A DNA stretch of 64,000 nt from Halapricum desulfuricans. GTDB taxonomy: Archaea > Halobacteriota > Halobacteria > Halobacteriales > Haloarculaceae. The DNA lies in contig NZ_CP064791.1 in NCBI RefSeq assembly GCF_017094465.1, forward strand, positions 1,860,001 to 1,924,000. Direction: 5' to 3'. The notes under the pieces are model-generated. The model saw only the letters and a program-made list of their open reading frames with translations. It had not been told where the DNA came from and did not search any database. This document shows positions 42,848 to 50,854 of the stretch, piece after piece (position 1 is the stretch's first letter; every line of letters starts with the position of its first letter). Made by a program: the position numbers and the translations under genes.

Positions 42848-43786
42848 TCAGTCGTCAGATGCAGGGCCGGCCCCGGAAGCGGTGGGGTCCTGGATCCAGA
42901 GGTCGCCGAAAAGATCGTCCTGAGACAGCAGGACCTCCCCCCGGTGAGACAGAAAGAGCAGTCCGAGGAACGTCTCGACACGGGAGCCGGTAACGTCGCT
43001 GATCTCACGATAGAGAACTTCCGATCGGCCGGCGTTGTACTGCTCGTTGAGCACACGTTCGACGCTGCCGATGATCTCGTCGATGTTTTCGGCGTGGGCC
43101 GTCCCCGTGACCTCGGCCGCGGTCGGCTCCTCGTCCATCCGAAGATCGTCGGCACTTCGATAGTCGAGTTGCTGCGTCCCGCGCTGATACCCGTGTGGGG
43201 AGTCGCTGGTGTCGTACTCCCGGGATTCTTTCCACCAGGTGCCCCGCTCGGCATCGCGGAGTTCCCGGACAAGTTCGTCCAGCGTCTGGGGCATCCCGCG
43301 AGCGCGCTTGCGCTCGAGTCGGCGGTCGATCTCGGCGTCGAGTTGATCGAAGGGGTCGACGCCCAACTCGTCCTCGCCGAGCGGCTCGACCCAGGGGTCG
43401 TCGCCGTCAGCGGGTCCCTGATCCGCAGATTCGCCGTCGTCCAGCATAGCATCACTTTTCATGCGCACGAGCACACTCGCGTAGAACAGCGCACGGCCGG
43501 ACGTTCGCAGATCCGCCTCTTCGAGTGCGTCGAGGAACTTGTCCGTCACCCGGACGACATCGATATCCCAGGGGTCGATCTCCCCGTCCTCCGCGAGCTG
43601 GACGAGCACTTCGACCGGCTCGACATCGTCTCCCGGCGTGCCGTCCGGCTCCGGCGGTCCGCCCGGATCACCCGATTTGCCGCCCGCGAGAACGCTGGTG
43701 CCGCCGTCGGGCAAACTGCGGTCGTCGTCCGGTTCCTCCCGGGTCTCGTGACCTGTGATGTCTAGCGGAATCTCGTCGTCAGTCAT
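42848..43786 (-). CDS. scpA: Segregation and condensation protein A (ScpA)
   Basis: The kleisin partner of Smc, which closes the condensin ring in chromosome organisation. The 312-residue protein has an N-terminal Asp/Gly/Pro-rich acidic extension (residues 1-50). The kleisin N-domain is EPVEVLVQLAEDGEIDPWDIDVVRVTDKFLDALEEADLRTSGRALFYASVLVRMKSDAML. A variable middle and a C-terminal winged helix (VLNEQYNAGRSEVLYREISDVTGSRVETFLGLLFLSHRGEVLLSQDDLFGDLWI) follow. The start MTDDEIPLDITG is taken at 43786. It lies downstream of smc on the same strand, but 375 bp of inverted repeats separate them. Confidence 0.94.
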   Translation of the reverse strand: MTDDEIPLDITGHETREEPDDDRSLPDGGTSVLAGGKSGDPGGPPEPDGTPGDDVEPVEVLVQLAEDGEIDPWDIDVVRVTDKFLDALEEADLRTSGRALFYASVLVRMKSDAMLDDGESADQGPADGDDPWVEPLGEDELGVDPFDQLDAEIDRRLERKRARGMPQTLDELVRELRDAERGTWWKESREYDTSDSPHGYQRGTQQLDYRSADDLRMDEEPTAAEVTGTAHAENIDEIIGSVERVLNEQYNAGRSEVLYREISDVTGSRVETFLGLLFLSHRGEVLLSQDDLFGDLWIQDPTASGAGPASDD

Positions 43787-43835
43787 GGCTCGCCTCCAGG
43801 TTGCCACGCGACCGCGCTCGTGAGTCGCGTCTGGC

Positions 43836-44161
43836 TCCCCCGCTCGCTTTTTCGAGGATCTTCACTTCGTTCAGAACCTCCGGAGTCGCGTCTCTCCCCC
43901 CGCTCCCCGTTCTCGCTTTTTTCGAGGATCTTCACTTCGTTCAGATCCTCGCTAGTCTCGCGGGTCGCTTCGCTCGCGGGTCGATGCCCCTCCCCGCTCA
44001 CTTTTTCGAGGATCTTCACTTCGTTCAGATCCTCGCTAGTCTCGCGGGTCGCTTCGCTCGCGGGTCGATTCTCTCCCCACTCGCGTCCGAGACGCTCCTG
44101 ACAGTCGCGTCTCGCTCTCCCCGCTCGACTGTCGGAGACGCTCACTACCGTTCGCGTCTCC
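43836..44161. repeat. Array of inverted repeats between smc and scpA
   Basis: Five imperfect-to-perfect inverted repeats with 11-12-nt loops. H1 43853-43882 (CGAGGATCT arm, other arm degenerate), H2 43923-43951 and H3 44007-44035 (perfect 9-bp arms CGAGGATCT / AGATCCTCG, loop TCACTTCGTTC), H4 44088-44114 (CGAGACGC / GCGTCTCG), H5 44134-44161 (GGAGACGC / GCGTCTCC, loop TCACTACCGTTC). H2 and H3 are followed by the same stretch (CTAGTCTCGCGGGTCGC, then TTCGCTCGCGGGTCGAT). The spacers repeat GTCGCGTCT and CCCCGCTC. Arms differ but remain complementary, so pairing seems conserved. Open frames across it on both strands (peptide repeat SEDLNEVKILEK) are shadows. This explains the 375-bp gap without a gene. 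Confidence 0.85.
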
Positions 44162-47100
44162 CTAGTCATCAGCAGGAACACCTCCTGCACTCAGATCGAT
44201 CCCGGTAACCGCCGAGACGTTGTCCTGTTGCATCGTGACGCCGATTGCCCGTTCGGACCGTTCGAGCAGCGCCGAGCGATGGGAAACGACGACGAACTGG
44301 GCGTCCCCGGCGAGTTCGTCGACCATCTCTCCGACCCGCTCGGCGTTGGCCGCGTCGAGAAACGCGTCGATCTCGTCGAGCGCGTAGAACGGTGCCGGGT
44401 TGTGTCGCTGGATCGCGAAGATGAACGCGAGCGCTGTCAGCGATTTCTCGCCGCCGCTCATGGCATTGAGCCGCTGAATCGGCTTGTCGCCAGGCTGGGC
44501 CTTCATCGTCAACCCGCCGTCGAAGGGATCGTCCTCGTTTTCGAGATACAGGTGACCCGTCCCGTTCGAGAGGCGCTCGAAGATCGACTCGAAGTGATCG
44601 TTGATCGACTCGAAGGCGTCCATGAACGTCTCCTTCTTGCGCGCCTCGTAGGTCGCGATCCGCTCGCGGATCCCGTCTGCCTCCTCCTGAAGCGTGGCGC
44701 GTTTCTCCTCTAAGTCTTCGAGATCGGCCTGGACGTTGTCGTATTCCTCGATCGCGAGCATGTTGACCGGTTCTAGCGCCTCCATCTCGCTCTCCAGGCG
44801 ACCGATCTGCGACTCGACCGTGTGGTGGTCCGGGATCTCCTCGGGGTCGTAGTCGCCGACCTCGCTCTCGAGTTCGTCGATCTCCCAGTCGAGGCGCTCT
44901 GCCGTCTCCTCCAGGGTGTCGAGATCGCTCTGAACGCGCTCGACGGCCTCTTTCTGCTCGTCGCGTGCGTCTTTGGCCGCGCGCATCTCCTCACGGAGAT
45001 CCTCGCGTTCGGCCTTGAGATCGGCCAGCTCGTCTTCGAGGTCCTCGACCGCGGCTTCTTTCTCGGCGAGGACCGCCTCTTTGTCCTCGATCTTGCTCTC
45101 CAGTTCGGCGATCTCCTTCTGGCGGTCTGCCTTGCGGTTCTGTGCCGTCTCGATTCTCTCGTGGAGATCCTCGATGGCGTCCTCGGCGTACTCTTTCTCC
45201 AGTTGCTTCTCGTTCAGGTCGGCGTCCAGCCCGTCGACCTGCTCCTGGAGGTCGTCGATCTCCTCGTTGATAGCCTCTGCCTCGTCGGTGAGATCGGGCA
45301 GCTCGGAGTCTTCGATCTCCGCTTCGAGCTCTGCGATGTCCGTTTCGATCGCCTCGATCTCGGCTTCCTTCGCTTCGATGTCGGCTTCGATCTCGTCCAT
45401 CCGATCGGAGACCTCCTCGCGTTCGGCCTCGATTTCTTCGAGGTCGTCTTCGAGATCGGCAATCTCCTCGTGGACGCCTTCGCGTTCGTCCTCTCGCTTT
45501 TCGATCTCGGCTTCGATGTCCCGGACCTGCTCTGTGGCATCGGACTTCCGGTCACGGGCGTCCTCAAGGCGGTCCTCGACGTCGCGGATGTCGGCACGGA
45601 TGTCCTGGCGCTGGTCTTCGAGGTCGTTGATCCGCTGGGCGACCCGTTCGAGTTTCCCCTCGCTGCCCGCAAAGGAGTAGCGAGAGCCGCTCTGGGAGCC
45701 GCCGGTCATCGCACCGCTCTTCTCGACCAGATCGCCCTCCAGGGTCACCAGCCGGAACTCGCCCATCAACTCGCGGGCGGTCGCCATGTCCTCGACGACG
45801 AGCGTATCGCCCAGCACGTACGAGAAGACCGGCGCGTACTCGCTGTCGAAATCCACGAGGTTGTAAGCGAAATCGACCACACCCGGATGGTCGGGCTTGC
45901 CGGGCAGCGACCGGTGTTGCATCTCCGTGATCGGCAGGAACGTCGCCCGGCCGGCGTTGCGGGACTTGAGGTACTCGATGCACTGCTGGCCGACGCCGTC
46001 GTCATCGACCACGACGTGTGCCATCCGCCCGCCGGCCGCGGTTTCACAGGCGGTCGCGTACGTGCCGCTGACGCTGCCGAGCTGAGCGACTGTCCCGTGG
46101 ACGCCCTCCTTGTCGGCGTTGAGGATCGTCGTCACCGCCCGGCCGTAGGAGCTGTCGCCGCTGTCGTCGGCTTTGGCCTCCAGCTGGGCGTACTCCTGCT
46201 GTTTGGCGCTGATCTCGTCCTCGATGGATTCGAGATCCGACTGCAGTTCACGCTTCTCTTCGGTAAGGTCCTCGACGACATCGGCGATCGTCTCGCGGTT
46301 CTGCTCGGCCTTGTCCAGTTCCGCCCGCAAGTCCTCGAGTTCGGCCTCGATCTCGGGGATCCGGGCCTCGGCGTCTTCGATCGCCGCTTCCTTCTCTCGC
46401 TGGTCGTTCGAGCGCCGCCGCGCCTCATCGAGCAGTCGATCCTGCTCGTGCTGGAGGTCGTTGCGCTCGGATTTAGCTTCCGCGAGGTCGTCCTTGCGCG
46501 ATTCGAGCTCCTCGCGGACGTCGTCGAACTCCTCACCCAGCGCCTCGATTTCGGCCTCGACCGACTCCAGTTCGGCTTCCCGCTCCTGGATCTCGGCCAT
46601 CAGTGAGGACTTGTTGACCTTGATCTCGCGGATCTCGCCCTCCAGATCGTCGATCGTCTCCTGCTTGCGGTCGATCTCGACGAAGGCCTGCCGACGCTCG
46701 GTTTCGGCGTCTTCCAGTTTCTCCTCGGCGGTGTCGATCTTGTCCTCCAGCCGTGAGATCTCGCCTTTGACCTCCTCAATCTCGCGTTTGAGCTGGAGTT
46801 GCTCGTCTTCGCCTTTCCGTTCGATCTCGCGGTTGAGTTCGGCCAGTTCGTCCTCCAGTCGGACGACCTTGCCCTCCCGTTCGTCGAGTTCGGCCTGCAA
46901 CTCGGCGAGTTCGTCCTCCGTCTCGTCGATCTCGTCGCGGACCGCCGCGAGATCGTCCCGCTTGTCCTCCAGTTCGGCCGCCTTGCGGTAGCCCTCGTAC
47001 TCTTCTTTTTGCTCGCGGAGATCCTGGTATTCGAGGGCGGTCTCGCGTTCGTCTTCGAGCTGATCGAGCCGATCCTGTTTCTCCTCGATGCGGAGATCGG

Positions 47101-47734
47101 CCTCCTCGATGCGGTCTTCGACGACGTCCAGTTCCTCGAAGGCGTCCTCCTTTTTCGCGTCGAACTCGGCGACGCCCGCGATCTCGTCGATGATCTGGCG
47201 GCGGGCGTGTGGAGTCATGTTGATGATCTCGGTCACGTCGCCCTGCATGACGACGTTGTACCCCTCCGGCGTGATCCCGGCCTGTGCGAGCAGGTCTTGG
47301 ATGTCCGAGAGGTTGACCGACCGACCGTTGATGTAGTAATACGAGTAGTAGTTGTCGTCGGTCTCCTTGACGCGGCGCTTGATCGTGATCTCGTCGATCT
47401 CGCCGACCTTGTCGGTCCCGGCGGCGTTGACGACCTGTGAGCGATCGAGCGTGCCGTCGGCGTTGTCCAGCACGACCTCGACGCTGGCCTCCCGTTCGCC
47501 GGCCGTCTCGGCGCTTTCGTCCTGGTGGCCGGGGTTGTAGATGAGGTCAGTCAGCTTCTCGGCGCGAATGCCCGAGGTCCGGGCCAGTCCGAGCGCGAAT
47601 AGCACGGCGTCGATAATGTTGGACTTCCCGGAGCCGTTCGGGCCGCTGATGGTGGTGAAGTCCTCGTAGAAGGGGATTCGTGTCTTCCGACCGAAGCTCT
47701 TGAAGTTGTCGAGTACGAGCTCTTTGATGTGCAT
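44162..47734 (-). CDS. smc: Chromosome segregation protein Smc
   Basis: The condensin ATPase that loops and compacts DNA. The 1190-residue protein has the N-terminal Walker A GPNGSGKSNIIDAVLF (residues about 31-46), two very long heptad coiled coils, a hinge around residues 520-640 (KEGVHGTVAQLGSVSGTYATACETAAGGRMAHVVV ... AGRATFLPI), and the C-terminal ABC signature NAMSGGEKSLTALAF followed by Walker B PFYALDEIDAFLD. Full length, no frame disruption. It is probably co-transcribed with scpA downstream, with the inverted-repeat array between them, and it lies just downstream of a small coiled-coil gene. Confidence 0.97.
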   Translation of the reverse strand: MHIKELVLDNFKSFGRKTRIPFYEDFTTISGPNGSGKSNIIDAVLFALGLARTSGIRAEKLTDLIYNPGHQDESAETAGEREASVEVVLDNADGTLDRSQVVNAAGTDKVGEIDEITIKRRVKETDDNYYSYYYINGRSVNLSDIQDLLAQAGITPEGYNVVMQGDVTEIINMTPHARRQIIDEIAGVAEFDAKKEDAFEELDVVEDRIEEADLRIEEKQDRLDQLEDERETALEYQDLREQKEEYEGYRKAAELEDKRDDLAAVRDEIDETEDELAELQAELDEREGKVVRLEDELAELNREIERKGEDEQLQLKREIEEVKGEISRLEDKIDTAEEKLEDAETERRQAFVEIDRKQETIDDLEGEIREIKVNKSSLMAEIQEREAELESVEAEIEALGEEFDDVREELESRKDDLAEAKSERNDLQHEQDRLLDEARRRSNDQREKEAAIEDAEARIPEIEAELEDLRAELDKAEQNRETIADVVEDLTEEKRELQSDLESIEDEISAKQQEYAQLEAKADDSGDSSYGRAVTTILNADKEGVHGTVAQLGSVSGTYATACETAAGGRMAHVVVDDDGVGQQCIEYLKSRNAGRATFLPITEMQHRSLPGKPDHPGVVDFAYNLVDFDSEYAPVFSYVLGDTLVVEDMATARELMGEFRLVTLEGDLVEKSGAMTGGSQSGSRYSFAGSEGKLERVAQRINDLEDQRQDIRADIRDVEDRLEDARDRKSDATEQVRDIEAEIEKREDEREGVHEEIADLEDDLEEIEAEREEVSDRMDEIEADIEAKEAEIEAIETDIAELEAEIEDSELPDLTDEAEAINEEIDDLQEQVDGLDADLNEKQLEKEYAEDAIEDLHERIETAQNRKADRQKEIAELESKIEDKEAVLAEKEAAVEDLEDELADLKAEREDLREEMRAAKDARDEQKEAVERVQSDLDTLEETAERLDWEIDELESEVGDYDPEEIPDHHTVESQIGRLESEMEALEPVNMLAIEEYDNVQADLEDLEEKRATLQEEADGIRERIATYEARKKETFMDAFESINDHFESIFERLSNGTGHLYLENEDDPFDGGLTMKAQPGDKPIQRLNAMSGGEKSLTALAFIFAIQRHNPAPFYALDEIDAFLDAANAERVGEMVDELAGDAQFVVVSHRSALLERSERAIGVTMQQDNVSAVTGIDLSAGGVPADD

Positions 47735-47795
47735 AGGGGGTCAATGCTCCGCTGACGCCGGTTGGGCACCCGGTGGCGTCATACGGCAGTCCGTA

Positions 47796-48065
47796 TCATG
47801 CGATGATGATGTCCGAATCGCCGTCCGTCTCCGGTTCGTCGTTGCGCTGCTCGTCCGTTGGATCGGTTTCCTGGGTGTTAGGTTCTTCGGCCGAGTCCGG
47901 CTCCGCGGCTTCCGAATCCGGACTGAACCCCATATCGGCGTCGACGGCGTTCTCCAGTTCCCGAATGCGAACCTTGCACTCGACCAGCTCGTCCGTCAGC
48001 CCGTCGACAGTCGCCTGCAGTTGATTGACCTGCTCTTCGAGCTCTTCGACGCGGTTACCGCACAT
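47796..48065 (-). CDS. Small coiled-coil protein upstream of smc
   Basis: An 89-residue protein. Residues 1-42 form a heptad coiled coil (CGNRVEELEEQVNQLQATVDGLTDELVECKVRIRELENAVDAD). The rest is an acidic, disordered tail (EPDSAEEPNTQETDPTDEQRNDEPETDGDSDIIIA). The layout matches a small haloarchaeal family (DUF7518-like) commonly found next to smc. It begins 61 bp upstream of smc on the same strand. The role is not known to me; a Smc-associated coiled coil is an inference from position. Confidence 0.75.
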   Translation of the reverse strand: MCGNRVEELEEQVNQLQATVDGLTDELVECKVRIRELENAVDADMGFSPDSEAAEPDSAEEPNTQETDPTDEQRNDEPETDGDSDIIIA

Positions 48066-48187
48066 ATCCCTACCACACGTCCCCGTCCGGATAAACTTAC
48101 GTCAGACATTCACATAGCAGCTGATACGTCCTCCCATCCCGGACCCGGACGCGAACGCTTTTCCGGACACCGCTCGGCCCAACAGGT

Positions 48188-48868
48188 ATGAAACGCGGAG
48201 GGTCCGACGAACAGAAGCGCGCCGCAGGCGAATCCGCGGTCGACGCCGTCTCGAACGGGATGGTCGTCGGCCTTGGAACCGGAAGCACGACTGCCTACGC
48301 GATCCGTAAGCTCGGCAGACTGATCGATGACGGCATGGACATCGAGGGAATCCCGACCTCCTACCAGTCACGGCAGCTGGCCCGCGAGGTCGGGATTCCG
48401 CTGACGAGCCTCGAAGACGCGACGCCCGACCTGGCGATCGACGGGGCCGATCAGGTCGCCGACGGGACGCTGATCAAGGGCGGCGGCGCGGCCCATACTC
48501 GGGAAAAGCTGGTCGACGCTGCCGCCGACCGGCTGCTCGTCGTCGTCGACCCGACGAAGGAGGCGGACGCCCTCGATCATCCGGTGGCGGTCGAGGTGCT
48601 CCCGGACGCCCGGCGGACGGTCGCCGAGGCGGTGACCGATCTCGGCGGCGACCCGCAACTCAGGGCAGCCGAGCGCAAGGACGGCCCCGTCGTCACCGAC
48701 AACGGCAACCTCGTGCTGGACTGTGACTTCGGGACGATCGAGGATCCGGCGGCGCTTGCGAGGGAGCTCTCGATGGTGCCTGGCGTGCTCGAACACGGCC
48801 TGTTTGTCGGGCTGGCCGACGAGATCCACTGTGGGACTGACGACGGCGTTCGCGTGAAGGAGCTATAG
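48188..48868 (+). CDS. rpiA: Ribose-5-phosphate isomerase A
   Basis: Interconverts ribose-5-phosphate and ribulose-5-phosphate for nucleotide synthesis. The 226-residue protein carries the RpiA motifs GMVVGLGTGSTTAYAIRKLG (residues about 23-42), IPTSYQSRQLAREVGIPLTSLEDATPDLAIDGADQVADGTLIKGGGAAHTREKLVDAAADRLLVVVDPTKEAD, and VTDNGNLVLDCDFG. Length and motif order are standard. It is monocistronic, divergent from the coiled-coil gene with 122 bp between starts. Confidence 0.97.
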   Translation: MKRGGSDEQKRAAGESAVDAVSNGMVVGLGTGSTTAYAIRKLGRLIDDGMDIEGIPTSYQSRQLAREVGIPLTSLEDATPDLAIDGADQVADGTLIKGGGAAHTREKLVDAAADRLLVVVDPTKEADALDHPVAVEVLPDARRTVAEAVTDLGGDPQLRAAERKDGPVVTDNGNLVLDCDFGTIEDPAALARELSMVPGVLEHGLFVGLADEIHCGTDDGVRVKEL

Positions 48869-48887
48869 CGGGGTCACCCGGGGTGTT

Positions 48888-49883
48888 CTAGAGGACGATC
48901 CCGGTCTGCAGAATTGCGATCAGCGCAGTCAGCGTCGGGATCGAGACGAGCGTCGAGGTGAACACGACCGTCGAGACGTACGATTCCGGCGTGACGCCCT
49001 CGACCGAGCCGCCGGAGAACTCGCCAACGAGGATCAGCGGCGTCACGGCCGCCGGCGTCGCACATTCGAGGACGAACACCCGGGCGACAGTCGCCTGCGG
49101 CCCCTCCAGTCCGAGTCTGGCAAACGCTGCCAGCGAAAGCAGTGCGACGCCGACGGCGACGGCCGGCGCGAGGACCATCTTCAACGCGTTCGCGCGGACG
49201 ACGCTGCCCAGGGCGGCCCCGAGTTCGGCGTTCGACAGCTGGATCCCGAGTAACAGCAACATCACGGGGATCGAGGCGTTGCCGACCATCCCGACGGTCT
49301 CCATGGTGGCGCTCTCGGCGGGTGGGAGAACCCCAAGCGATCCCGCGACCAGTCCGACGACGACGGCGTAGACGAGCGGGATCGAGAAGATCCGCCGAAC
49401 GCCCGCCAACGCGCTCTCGTCGCGACCGCGGGCGGCGAGGTAGACCCCGAGCGTGTACAGCAGGACGCTCTGGACGACGATAAAGAGGACAGCCGTCGAG
49501 CGACCGACCGAGCCAAAGGCGAAATCGGACAGCGGGATGCCGTAGTTGCCGGCGTTACTGAACGAGCTCGTCAGTACGAACGCCCCGAGCAGGGGTTCGG
49601 TCTCGCCGGCGATCCGGCCGATTCCCTCGGCGAGAGCAGCCATCGTCAGGGTGAACCCCGTGACGCCGATGGCCAGCCACAGCAGCGTCTCCCCGCCCAG
49701 CGGCGTGGTCGCGACGCTGTGAAAGACCAGTGCCGGCGCGAGCACGTAGACGGTAATCGTGTTCAGCGGCCCGGCGTCGACGTCCTGCGTCCGGCCGAGC
49801 GCGTACCCGACCGCGGCGATGGCGATGATCGGCGCGATGGCGGTCGCGAAGATCGACAGCAGTCCCGAGTCGACTGGCGACAC
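48888..49883 (-). CDS. AEC family transporter (auxin efflux carrier-like)
   Basis: A 331-residue membrane protein with ten helices in two inverted halves. The family pattern is visible in the crossed helices ITVYVLAPALVFHSVATTPLGG, SSFSNAGNYGIPLSDFAFG (helix IV with the conserved NxG), and GNASIPVMLLLLGIQLSNA. Members are mostly exporters of organic acids; the substrate here is unknown. The start GTG at 49883 (SPVDSGLLSIF) gives a natural first helix; the longer frame to 50021 lacks support. Confidence 0.9.
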   Translation of the reverse strand: MSPVDSGLLSIFATAIAPIIAIAAVGYALGRTQDVDAGPLNTITVYVLAPALVFHSVATTPLGGETLLWLAIGVTGFTLTMAALAEGIGRIAGETEPLLGAFVLTSSFSNAGNYGIPLSDFAFGSVGRSTAVLFIVVQSVLLYTLGVYLAARGRDESALAGVRRIFSIPLVYAVVVGLVAGSLGVLPPAESATMETVGMVGNASIPVMLLLLGIQLSNAELGAALGSVVRANALKMVLAPAVAVGVALLSLAAFARLGLEGPQATVARVFVLECATPAAVTPLILVGEFSGGSVEGVTPESYVSTVVFTSTLVSIPTLTALIAILQTGIVL

Positions 49884-50013
49884 GAACGGGAGTCGCCCCG
49901 GAGCGTGCTTGTGCGTTGTGGATCGTTCCGGGGTTTGCACGTCTCGGTTCAACTCGCGGCACGTGCGTCGCGGATCGGCCCGATTTTTGTCCCCCGAGCA
50001 CCCACCGCGAGAC

Positions 50014-50754
50014 ATGGCCAAACAGCCACACTTGCTCGTCGAGGAGGGCGACGTTCACGATCTGGCGCTCGTGCCGGGCGATCCCGGCCGCGTCGACCGC
50101 ATCGCCGACCACTGTGAGGACATCGAACTCGTCGCCGAGAACCGCGAGTACAGGGTCGTCAACGCCACCTACGAGGGGCGACCGCTGACGATCTGTTCGA
50201 CCGGCATCGGCAGTCCATCGGCCGCGATCGCCATCGAGGAACTGGCCGCGGTGGGCGTCGAGACCGTCCTCCGCGTGGGGACGACCGGCGCGCTCCAGTC
50301 GGGCATCGAGATCGGCGACATGATCGTCGCCACGGGCGCAGCCAAAGACGAGGGGACGACCAAACGCTACGAGTCCGCGACCGTTCCCGCCGTGGCCGAG
50401 TACGGCGTCCTCTCCGGGCTCGTCGACACAGCTGAACGGATCGAAGACGGGACGACCGGCGGGACCGTCCACGTCGGCCCGCTCGCGACTGACGACGCCT
50501 TCTACGCCGAAACGGACGAATACGTCGAGGCCTGGGAGGCGGCCGGGTTGCTGGCCGTCGAAATGGAGGCGGCGGCGCTGTTCACACTTGCCCGCCGGAA
50601 GGGGCTCGCCGCTGGCGCGATCTGCACCGTCGACGGCAACCTCGTCGAGGGGACCCAGAAAGGCGAAACCGAGAGCGAGGAACTCCCGGAGAAAGCCAGG
50701 AACAACGTCGAGCGGGCGATCGAGATAGCGCTCGAAGCCGCCGTGAAACTGTAA
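50014..50754 (+). CDS. Nucleoside phosphorylase (uridine phosphorylase-like)
   Basis: A 246-residue PNP/UDP family phosphorylase, salvaging nucleosides by phosphorolysis to base and ribose-1-phosphate. Motifs are LALVPGDPGRVDRIADHCED (phosphate site), STGIGSPSAAIAIEELAAVGVETVLRVGTTGAL, and EMEAAALFTLARRKGLAAGAICTVDGN (base and ribose site, with the conserved Glu-Met-Glu). Uridine phosphorylase is the closest by pattern, but purine substrates cannot be excluded. It is divergent from the AEC gene and followed by the HPP-Usp gene. Confidence 0.92.
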   Translation: MAKQPHLLVEEGDVHDLALVPGDPGRVDRIADHCEDIELVAENREYRVVNATYEGRPLTICSTGIGSPSAAIAIEELAAVGVETVLRVGTTGALQSGIEIGDMIVATGAAKDEGTTKRYESATVPAVAEYGVLSGLVDTAERIEDGTTGGTVHVGPLATDDAFYAETDEYVEAWEAAGLLAVEMEAAALFTLARRKGLAAGAICTVDGNLVEGTQKGETESEELPEKARNNVERAIEIALEAAVKL

Positions 50755-50854
50755 CGCGAGGTCCCGTCGTGAGACTGCCGACAGTGTGAGGCCCGCGCGA
50801 CGCGGAACAGGGCCGCGGATTTTTTGTCTCTGTGGGTGGATCGAACGGTAAGCT

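Noticed and set aside
42624-42923. Open frame of 99 codons across the ncRNA and scpA end
   Set aside because: No ribosome-binding site, runs antisense into scpA, and the region is better explained by paired RNA helices.
43836-44161. CRISPR array
   Set aside because: Units are hairpins of changing sequence with short variable gaps, not identical repeats with equal-length unique spacers; no cas genes are present.
43783-44190. Open frame with repeated peptide SEDLNEVKILEK
   Set aside because: It is a translation of the inverted-repeat array, lies on both sides of real genes and has no gene-like composition.
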